From assembly GCA_013365325.1 (NCBI GenBank), contig JABVXV010000168.1, positions 1 through 64,000 of the forward strand: a DNA stretch of 64,000 nt, given 5' to 3'. Position numbers and translations under genes: made by a program. The notes under the pieces were generated by a model. The model was not told the origin of the DNA and did not search any database. It was given only the letters and a program-made list of their open reading frames with translations. Position 1 is the first letter of the stretch, and every line of letters starts with the position of its first letter. Shown here one piece after another: positions 62,301 to 64,000 of the stretch. This DNA is from Dipetalonema caudispina (Eukaryota; Nematoda; Chromadorea; Rhabditida; Onchocercidae).

Positions 62301-63589
62301 GGAAAAATGCTCCTCTTTAACAATCTATTAGTGAGCTCTAAAATCCTAAAATATTCTTCTTGGCTTCAGTCAAAAGGCATTAGGCTAAGTAAGAAAGTGA
62401 TTGATGATGGCAAATTTGAATGGAAAACAAATCGACCATTTTGTATGTCCTTTTTCTCCTTTCCTTCTTTCTCCTATTTAAAATTGGAATTTTTTCCTTT
62501 TAAATTTCAAATTTTGTTGAGAAAATTTCTCACTTTTTGTTTGAAAAGTGAAAGGTCTTATTTAAAAGATCCTTTTTTTCAAAAATTTTTTCTGTTGTAT
62601 TTTGAATTACTTCATCTCATTTTGTTTACTAAAGCATATATATATACATATATTTTTTTTTTGTAAACAAAGCAACAAAGAATAAGTGAAAATACAAATA
62701 TCATATATACATTTATTATTCACAAAAAGAGCGAACTCTAAAGGCTAATACTTTTGAATCTGTGGTTTATAAAATGGAACCGAACGAAAAACTATTAAGA
62801 AAAAATTGCTTTAATTTAGAAAAAAAAGAATTTCATGAAATTTCACACTTACTTGCTGCTAGGAGGCATTGTTGGCGTTGTACAACTTCTTCTTGTATTA
62901 CTTTTCGTCGCTTTTAGCTTTACTGCCTGAGAAGTGGAAGTGGAAGATTCAGAAGATTGCACAATTGCTGAAATAATTAATTACTAATTTTTGTTCAAAT
63001 GTTCTCGCTTAACACAAGGCAATTGTAATTAGAATTAGGAAATGGAAATAATAGTTCACCACGTTAATTAGTTTCATTACTAATAAAAAGCAAAACATGT
63101 TAATGAATCAAAAGAAAAGTAATAGTAACAGTGAGTAAATTCGTTGGATGCTTCATATATTACCAATAATTTCATAATAACATAAATGCAAATAAGAAAT
63201 GTTATAAATTATACATAATTAAATATATGTTAAGATAAAGATAAACAGCAAAATATAATCGTTGCAATTCTTTTTCAACACTTTTATGGTGCTATTATCA
63301 ACATTTTCAAAATTTTCCAACAGAAATCACTGCTTAACATCAAAATGTGACTGTTAATTTAAATAAAAAACAAAAATATAATAGTAAGTGAAATGCAAAA
63401 ATTTTACCGAATTTTTTTAAAATATAGCAAAATGTTTTAAAAAGAAATATCGGTACTTATTTTCTTAATATTATTACAACATACCAGTGACTACAGCTGC
63501 GGCTCGTACAGATTGTTTAATTCGTTGCTTATATGCTGATAAACCGTAAAGTAGCGAAAGAATGGCACCCAAATGACCATTCAAAATAT
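16322..63589 (-). CDS. unc-53: UNC-53 / neuron navigator (NAV) homologue, 35 exons in window, 5' end beyond window
   Basis: Large cytoskeleton-associated protein. The NAV/UNC-53 family guides cell and axon migration by linking an N-terminal actin-binding CH domain to a C-terminal AAA ATPase (family knowledge). Joining 35 exons gives one frame of 1,924 residues plus stop, with matching phase at all 34 junctions. Numbering from the first complete codon here: end of CH domain about 1-25; Ser/Thr/Pro-rich region about 35-720; conserved blocks GYMSEGGITIYARK (about 725) and DSSSLSSGISENFDDISTDD (about 765-785); GYHSLDR (about 948); coiled coils about 1182-1260 and 1386-1450; basic SW-(I)RSSFSK block about 1333-1347; AAA core with Walker A GATGIGKS about 1634-1641 and Walker B VIILLDN about 1694-1700; GPRLFLQCP about 1810. 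Walker B has DN rather than DE, as I recall for NAV proteins generally. Introns range from 100 to 7,660 bases. The start codon and most of the CH domain lie past base 64000. The family call is secure; exon edges are hand-read. Confidence 0.93.
16921..17068 (-). CDS. unc-53: unc-53 exon 34
   Basis: Acceptor AAAATTGCAG, donor AAGAAG|GTTATC. Encodes FIEKANSRDVTIGPRLFLQC then SREWFIKLWNQMIIPYMIK. 'SSDVTIGPRLFLSCP' is a strongly conserved NAV motif. Phase 0 in, 1 out. Confidence 0.95.
17233..17412 (-). CDS. unc-53: unc-53 exon 33: AAA domain, arginine cluster
   Basis: Acceptor TTCTTTAG, donor AATTCG|GTAAGT. Encodes TQHNFRMFLLPNNMDAIRGY, MGRFLRRRILEREFGGDERP and ends SSVNS. The GRFLRRR cluster matches the NAV 'GRFLRRK' segment and may contain the arginine finger (inference). 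Phase 0 at both ends. Confidence 0.94.
17647..17829 (-). CDS. unc-53: unc-53 exon 32: AAA domain, Walker B
   Basis: Acceptor TAATTTAG, donor TTGGAA|GTAATT. Encodes VQKQLESLLRSTKPVIILLD and the NIQRHR loop, then GPYVICTVNRASQLPEL. VIILLDN is Walker B; 'CTVNRAS' fits a sensor-1 region with Asn. The usual Glu after the Walker B Asp is replaced by Asn. Phase 0 at both ends. Confidence 0.94.
17952..18199 (-). CDS. unc-53: unc-53 exon 31: AAA domain, Walker A
   Basis: Acceptor TTTGTTACAG, donor GCACAG|GTTAGT. Encodes SIDGLVMDCLFPRSTIELLL, the RRLVLF strand, Walker A GATGIGKS and NLARLLARYL. NAV orthologues, as I recall, have GPSGTGKT here; the substitutions keep the GxxGxGK[S/T] pattern, so nucleotide binding is plausible. 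Phase 1 in, 0 out. Confidence 0.95.
19001..19172 (-). CDS. unc-53: unc-53 exon 30
   Basis: Acceptor ACACTTTCAG, donor AAGAG|GTAAAT. Encodes ALELNSQESIIGYEFGDFIR and ends DHDIRMYLRG. The 'S-IIGY-GD' motif matches NAV just before the AAA domain. Phase 0 in, 1 out. Confidence 0.92.
19471..19628 (-). CDS. unc-53: unc-53 exon 29: pre-AAA domain
   Basis: Acceptor GAATATTTCAG. Encodes GSNCLKVTVSVDFSGLLRPR, then VGFVPLPSLTTTWENFDAEL and FKLFD. The donor is GAT|GTCAGT, chosen because only it joins exon 30 in phase 0 (FD-DYMSK). An overlapping GTAGGA site four bases further would shift the frame. Resembles the NAV segment just before the ATPase. Confidence 0.88.
19886..20039 (-). CDS. unc-53: unc-53 exon 28
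   Basis: Acceptor TTCTTTGCAG, donor TGGAA|GTATGT. Encodes NENKILKQNYTMLERRMRAE (end of the coiled coil), then SQQSLPTLPDEDPVSEIPL. Phase 0 in, 1 out. Confidence 0.9.
20249..20396 (-). CDS. unc-53: unc-53 exon 27: second coiled coil
   Basis: Acceptor GCAATTTCAG, donor TTGAAA|GTAGGA. Encodes VPQVVELKKQLEDKDSALTD and VRLDALDKAREVDILKETIN, a clear amphipathic helix matching the NAV coiled coil that precedes the AAA region. Phase 2 in, 0 out. Confidence 0.93.
20497..20630 (-). CDS. unc-53: unc-53 exon 26: RSSFSK basic block
   Basis: Acceptor CTACTTATAG, donor AACAG|GTTATT. Encodes IRSSFSKFTKSKKAKSCSVS then DAEHSPMHTSSSPSSLK. This corresponds to the basic NAV segment after SW. Phase 0 in, 2 out. 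Confidence 0.92.
20754..20759 (-). promoter_or_regulatory. UGCAUG motif downstream of the microexon
   Basis: CATGCA on the plus strand reads TGCATG on the sense strand, about 165 bases inside the intron following the 21-base microexon. UGCAUG is the binding motif of RBFOX proteins (FOX-1/ASD-1 in C. elegans). From a downstream position they usually promote exon inclusion (family knowledge). Function here is inference. Confidence 0.45.
20924..20944 (-). CDS. unc-53: unc-53 exon 25: 21-base microexon (probable alternative exon)
   Basis: Acceptor ATTTTGTACAG, donor TGCCAG|GTAATA. The 21 bases encode TASVDCQ in phase 0, with no stop, exactly between exon 24 (KKSW) and exon 26 (IRSSFSK). Skipping it restores SW-IRSSF directly; including it adds seven residues. 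I recall that mammalian NAV proteins carry a few extra residues at this same point. Inclusion cannot be proved from sequence alone. Confidence 0.72.
21355..21498 (-). CDS. unc-53: unc-53 exon 24: basic Ser block ending in SW
   Basis: Acceptor TTTTATTTCAG, donor AGTTGG|GTAAGT. Encodes LRHPSLESITSHRSSMSSSS then KTDKSSLNSFGKQGKKSW. The final KKSW is the first half of the NAV block that continues (I/L)RSSF in exon 26. Phase 0 at both ends. Confidence 0.92.
21583..21600. repeat. (CT)n run in intron 23
   Basis: Pure CT run between exons 23 and 24, reading GA on the sense strand. It lies well before the exon 24 acceptor. Confidence 0.85.
21672..21803 (-). CDS. unc-53: unc-53 exon 23: coiled-coil continuation
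   Basis: Acceptor AATCGGTAG, donor CAATCG|GTTAGT. Encodes IFEKDEVMKLRAEIEQLRVM then a short Gly/Val linker and ATIMQRKSSSPQS. Phase 0 at both ends. Confidence 0.88.
22309..22491 (-). CDS. unc-53: unc-53 exon 22: first coiled coil
   Basis: Acceptor CAATTTAG followed directly by ATG; donor CTTAAG|GTAATT. Encodes 61 residues of heptad-like helix (MEERYEAEIRKLNKEMQAYR ... LFESKLQLMAKHVENLQNK). Phase 0 at both ends. Because the exon opens with an in-frame ATG at the acceptor, it could also be the first exon of a short isoform if trans-spliced. Confidence 0.9.
22929..23070 (-). CDS. unc-53: unc-53 exon 21
   Basis: Acceptor TGAATTCAG, donor TCATCG|GTAAAT. Encodes RTPQMKTSRYAESGYLSATS and ends in the Ser-rich LSLTSSSNSLYSS, just before the coiled coil. 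Phase 2 in, 0 out. Confidence 0.88.
23466..23571 (-). CDS. unc-53: unc-53 exon 20
   Basis: Acceptor AAATTTCAG, donor ATAAG|GTATAT. Encodes GSSLSSRKSQVENAYANYAH and ends LQLHKLSDDGIR. Phase 1 in, 2 out. Confidence 0.87.
24674..24916 (-). CDS. unc-53: unc-53 exon 19
   Basis: Acceptor ACTTTTATAG, donor ACAG|GTGGTT. Encodes ARRTASLSSAGMSRSMVLVA, then GSGSDSSGGSSQPSTPDNTP and NYRFGSRSPLM. Rich in potential phosphorylation sites. Length is divisible by three and phase is 1 in, 1 out, so it could be skipped without a frameshift. Confidence 0.88.
26146..26285 (-). CDS. unc-53: unc-53 exon 18
   Basis: Acceptor AATAATTTCAG, donor GCCG|GTTTGT. Encodes RLAAVGQETSAATLAMVSPR and ends HTLANRHSVAG. Phase 2 in, 1 out. 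Confidence 0.86.
26678..26765 (-). CDS. unc-53: unc-53 exon 17: GYHSLDR block
   Basis: Acceptor ATTTGTCCAG, donor ATATCG|GTACGG. Encodes GFTSMAGYHSLDRKTHLLNY then YRISDDNPYR. 'GYHSLDR' resembles a short motif I recall from NAV proteins. Phase 1 in, 2 out. Confidence 0.87.
26888..26914. repeat. (TA)n microsatellite in intron 16
   Basis: About 13 TA units followed by TGCATGCA, which is also a UGCAUG site on the sense strand. Confidence 0.9.
28735..28915 (-). CDS. unc-53: unc-53 exon 16
   Basis: Acceptor GTTATGTAG, donor GGACCAG|GTAGCT. Encodes ASPRYNDCGQHAIYHTLGGG through SGSTRGSLRMPSKQDHQ. Phase 0 in, 1 out. The downstream intron of 1,969 bases holds a (TA)n run. Confidence 0.87.
29930..30206 (-). 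CDS. unc-53: unc-53 exon 15, with polyglutamine tract
   Basis: Acceptor TTTTTTACAG, donor GCACAT|GTAAGC. Encodes an Ala/Thr-rich start, a run of six Gln (CYQQQQQQHQYY) from a CAA/CAG tract, a Ser-rich basic segment, and a likely helix LRLQQRRILERENIDQLLQK. Phase 2 in, 0 out. Confidence 0.88.
31163..31240 (-). CDS. unc-53: unc-53 exon 14: conserved acidic/serine block
   Basis: Acceptor TTTTTTCAG, donor GGAAG|GTTTAT. A short 78-base exon encoding SFEDSSSLSSGISENFDDIS then TDDLTG. This closely resembles the conserved 'DDSSS-SSG-SD...DN-STDDL' block of NAV proteins. It keeps phase 2 on both sides, so it could be a cassette exon. Confidence 0.92.
31365..31393. repeat. (GA)n microsatellite in intron 13
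   Basis: GA run about 125 bases upstream (in transcript order) of the exon 14 acceptor, giving a CT-rich tract on the sense strand. Confidence 0.85.
32190..32420. repeat. CATCATCA-rich imperfect repeat region in intron 13
   Basis: Scattered ATCATC and CATCATCAT blocks with AACACTAAC spacers over roughly 230 bases; low complexity with no sustained open frame. Confidence 0.7.
37818..37845. repeat. (CT)n/(CCCT)n run in intron 13
   Basis: CCCTCTCCCTCCCTCTCTCT run, near the exon 13 end of the 7.7-kb intron. Confidence 0.85.
38901..39030 (-). CDS. unc-53: unc-53 exon 13: conserved NAV block
   Basis: Acceptor GATATTTTAG, donor GATAG|GTGGTT. Encodes NGYMSEGGITIYARKMQARF and then KEGLEAVRDSMRQRN, one of the most recognisable NAV/UNC-53 blocks. 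Phase 1 in, 2 out, just before the largest intron (7,660 bases). Confidence 0.92.
41221..41316. repeat. (ACT)n/(ACA)n trinucleotide repeat in intron 12
   Basis: ACT, ACA and ATT units ending in a pure ACT run. Similar in unit to the repeats at 5.2 and 60.3 kb. Confidence 0.85.
41833..41985 (-). CDS. unc-53: unc-53 exon 12
   Basis: Acceptor TATTTGTAG, donor GGCTG|GTAAGA. Encodes GSLRDSSTSDDSLDSISTT and later GYLSEGESLFTANTTLPEL. The GYLSEG motif recurs in exon 13 as GYMSEG. Phase 1 in, 1 out. Confidence 0.9.
43016..43036. repeat. (TA)n microsatellite in intron 11
   Basis: Pure TA run followed by TGTATC, in the 1.9-kb intron between exons 11 and 12. Confidence 0.85.
43847..44088 (-). CDS. unc-53: unc-53 exon 11
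   Basis: Acceptor TATTTATAG, donor AATG|GTAAAC. Encodes PVPPVRTNSRLETTFDSN and later EPIIPLVPPPYNIVIRNGK. The proline-rich motifs PVPPVR and PLVPPPY are candidate SH3- or WW-binding sites. UNC-53 is reported to bind SH3 adaptors (family knowledge; site assignment is inference). Phase 2 in, 1 out. Confidence 0.87.
44292..44436 (-). CDS. unc-53: unc-53 exon 10
   Basis: Acceptor AATGTTTCAG, donor GCTCC|GTAAGT. Encodes DGGNQSDTSTTSGSRDSDNA through KPISLDKKAP. The neighbouring introns are only 122 and 203 bases. Phase 1 in, 2 out. Confidence 0.87.
44559..44916 (-). CDS. unc-53: unc-53 exon 9 (longest exon)
   Basis: Acceptor TTTTGTTTCAG, donor ATCACTG|GTATGC. At 358 bases this is the longest exon. 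It encodes a Pro/Ser/Thr-rich stretch with possible proline-directed phosphosites such as HLTPPSSKYTSP and RNSPVMDESPSSKR. No fold is visible, so it is probably disordered. Phase 0 in, 1 out. Confidence 0.88.
46401..46638 (-). CDS. unc-53: unc-53 exon 8
   Basis: Acceptor TTATTATAG, donor CCACAT|GTACGT. Starts FSKSSEEDSAYAGFGSSSP, a Ser/acidic block that looks conserved, then more Ser/Thr-rich sequence and IGGTIQPPSSPH. Phase 2 in, 0 out. Confidence 0.87.
47432..47598 (-). CDS. unc-53: unc-53 exon 7
   Basis: Acceptor TTGTTTACAG. Encodes GTGSRASGLPLQSSSSSSSC through DPLKNKR. The donor used in this model is the weak AACG|GTTTAA, because it alone gives the phase 2 exit needed to join exon 8 in frame. 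A stronger GTAAAT donor lies 43 bases further downstream (see findings). Confidence 0.78.
48566..48585. repeat. (TA)n microsatellite in intron 6
   Basis: Pure AT/TA run within the 2.6-kb intron 6. Confidence 0.85.
50221..50451 (-). CDS. unc-53: unc-53 exon 6
   Basis: Acceptor TTTCTTTAG, donor ATAAAG|GTATTG. Encodes 77 residues starting GKAYTSMGADGTEG and ending SVISGTTRDAIK. Phase 0 at both ends, so skipping it would keep the frame. Confidence 0.87.
52336..52510 (-). CDS. unc-53: unc-53 exon 5
   Basis: Acceptor CACTTTCAG, donor GATAAA|GTATGT. Begins LNNNDQSRPSSRSSSLASS and ends KIKLFGGNKDK. The first part is Ser-rich and likely disordered. Phase 2 in, 0 out. Confidence 0.87.
52742..52859 (-). 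CDS. unc-53: unc-53 exon 4
   Basis: Acceptor GTTACTTTAG, donor TCCGC|GTATTT. Encodes SSKLTSPKASALRAPTIRIH and flanking Thr-rich residues, typical of the NAV low-complexity region. Phase 1 in, phase 2 out, joining exon 5 without a stop. Follows the 6.6-kb intron. Confidence 0.82.
52860..59443 (-). other. unc-53: unc-53 intron 3 (6,584 bases)
   Basis: Bounded by donor GAAG|GTATAT and acceptor TTACTTTAG. It contains the three-copy UGCAUG cluster at 54.63-54.67 kb. I saw no nested gene that I could support. Confidence 0.8.
54631..54670 (-). promoter_or_regulatory. Cluster of three UGCAUG motifs in intron 3
   Basis: TGCATG appears three times on the sense strand within 40 bases (plus-strand CATGCA at 54631, 54640 and 54665). 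The last copy is part of the palindrome TGCATGCA. The cluster lies in the 6.6-kb intron between exons 3 and 4. It may bind RBFOX-like splicing factors; on DNA, the ATGCAAA repeats could instead attract POU factors. Confidence 0.4.
59444..59556 (-). CDS. unc-53: unc-53 exon 3
   Basis: Acceptor AATTTGCAG, donor GAAG|GTATAT. Encodes a Ser/Thr-rich segment (KLPSPSVRASTTIHSNTTAS). It lies between a 3.3-kb and a 6.6-kb intron and is held in the model by exact phase match on both sides (2 in, 1 out). Confidence 0.82.
59579..59630. repeat. Compound TATG-(TG)n-(TCTG)n repeat next to exon 3
   Basis: On the sense strand this reads (CAGA)n then (CA)n, ending only about 25 bases before the exon 3 acceptor. 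Length changes here could affect the branch point or acceptor strength. Confidence 0.9.
60040..60240 (-). pseudogene. Coding-like fragment of unknown origin in intron 2
   Basis: About 200 bases with clearly more G+C than the surrounding intron. On the minus strand one frame reads FNIVSDNGYVFSV, stop, RGRKPLMTAFGLKPMPLKVL, HEIVNGDIDRT, stop, DDQEINGSVRLD. Two stops interrupt an otherwise protein-like frame. The plus strand is open throughout (from 60035) and could be the real sense instead. It looks like a relic of a transposon, a processed gene or transferred DNA, but I recognise no family. Confidence 0.3.
60261..60320. repeat. (CTA)n imperfect repeat in intron 2
   Basis: CTACTA units interrupted by TTGCTATTGCTTTTC. 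It directly borders the GC-richer coding-like fragment at 60.04-60.24 kb. Confidence 0.85.
61085..61110 (-). promoter_or_regulatory. Cluster of UGCAUG/GCAUG motifs in intron 2
   Basis: Two palindromic TGCATGCA copies (61085-61092 and 61103-61110) flank a third GCATG within 26 bases, in the 3.3-kb intron between exons 2 and 3. Both full copies read UGCAUG in the unc-53 transcript. Confidence 0.4.
62853..62967 (-). CDS. unc-53: unc-53 exon 2
   Basis: Acceptor ATTATTTCAG, strong donor AGCAA|GTAAGT. Encodes a Ser/Thr-rich linker with a basic patch (KLKATKSNTRRSC) just after the CH domain. Phase 1 in, phase 2 out. The preceding intron is 517 bases. Confidence 0.85.
63485..63589 (-). CDS. unc-53: unc-53 exon 1 of window: end of CH domain
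   Basis: Acceptor TTTTTGCAG, donor CACTG|GTATGT. The exon encodes ILNGHLGAILSLLYGLSAYK followed by a basic tail (QRIKQ). This matches the last helix of the NAV CH domain, so earlier CH exons must lie upstream, outside the window. Enters with two bases of a split codon, exits in phase 1. Confidence 0.9.
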
Positions 63590-64000
63590 CTGCAAAAAGA
63601 ATTTTTATTACACTTCAAAAATTTCCGCTATGGTTTTAAAGAATATTTTTACATATTCTTTTTATTTTTGTTGTCCTTTTTTTCTTAACTTCAACCATGA
63701 ATTTGTTTTTTAAGTCTTTAATAATTTCCTTGGAATTAACAATGAATTCCTTTATCATCCCATTCCTATCTTGTTTTCAAAATTATTAACAGTTTCTACT
63801 GATGCTGCTGTAGTTTTTATATTCAATCATTAAAAAATTAACTGATATCATCAATTAAAAGGTCAACTCCCAGGTTTATCATTAGTATTTATTCTATTAC
63901 ACTCATTATCCTTACAACCATATAAATTGTTTGTGTTTTTGTCATTAATGTCATTCGGAAGTTTTTTTCAATGCCGAACAATTTTTTAGTTTTAATTTTA
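63590..64000 (-). other. unc-53: unc-53 intron upstream of the first exon in window (partial)
   Basis: AT-rich, ends with acceptor CTTTTTGCAG. No further CH-domain exon is visible before the window edge, so this intron is at least 410 bases long. Confidence 0.7.

Noticed and set aside
62307..62666. 119-residue plus-strand open frame in intron 2
   Set aside because: Antisense to unc-53 and mostly Phe/Leu/Tyr/Lys from T-rich DNA. No poly(A) signal or splice context supports a nested gene.

Overview
The window is AT-rich eukaryotic DNA with many short exons separated by introns. Splice acceptors are of the TTTCAG/TTTTAG type, donors are GTAAGT-like, and one small gene has an acceptor only a few bases before its ATG, as expected for spliced-leader trans-splicing. 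Together with the identity of the main gene (an UNC-53/neuron navigator homologue closest in layout to nematode UNC-53), this points to a nematode. The strong AT bias and multi-kilobase introns suggest a filarial or other spirurid worm. That placement is inference; no database was searched.

Three quarters of the window (about 16.3 to 63.6 kb, minus strand) is one gene: the unc-53/NAV homologue. I traced 35 coding exons by hand. Every junction has GT/AG ends and compatible phase, and together they encode 1,924 residues plus the stop. The first exon in the window encodes the tail of the N-terminal calponin-homology (CH) domain; the rest of that domain lies beyond base 64000. Then come a long Ser/Thr/Pro-rich low-complexity region, short conserved NAV blocks, coiled coils, the basic SW-(I)RSSF block, and a C-terminal AAA-type ATPase with Walker A (GATGIGKS) and Walker B (VIILLDN). 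The stop is followed by AATAAA signals. A 21-base microexon sits inside the SW-(I)RSSF block, with a UGCAUG (RBFOX/FOX-1-type) motif in its downstream intron. Two of the largest introns hold tight clusters of the same motif on the sense strand.

From 1 to 16 kb the window is gene-poor. The best-supported gene is a two-exon minus-strand gene for a 70-residue lysine-rich protein (3,935-4,242). Weaker candidates are a minus-strand exon near 2.0-2.15 kb, a plus-strand cysteine-containing exon near 2.4-2.7 kb, and a possible four-exon plus-strand gene at 8.09-10.5 kb. That last one sits just downstream of a long non-ATG open frame and a 16-bp palindrome. A block at 14.27-14.79 kb has the layout of a solo LTR (TG...CA ends, three-copy tandem repeat, TATA box, AATAAA). 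At 4.86-5.23 kb there is a large compound microsatellite of (CAT)n followed by (CTA)n.

I saw no rRNA, no convincing tRNA, no CRISPR array and no bacterial-type operon. The remaining long stretches are AT-rich intergenic or intronic sequence with simple repeats.
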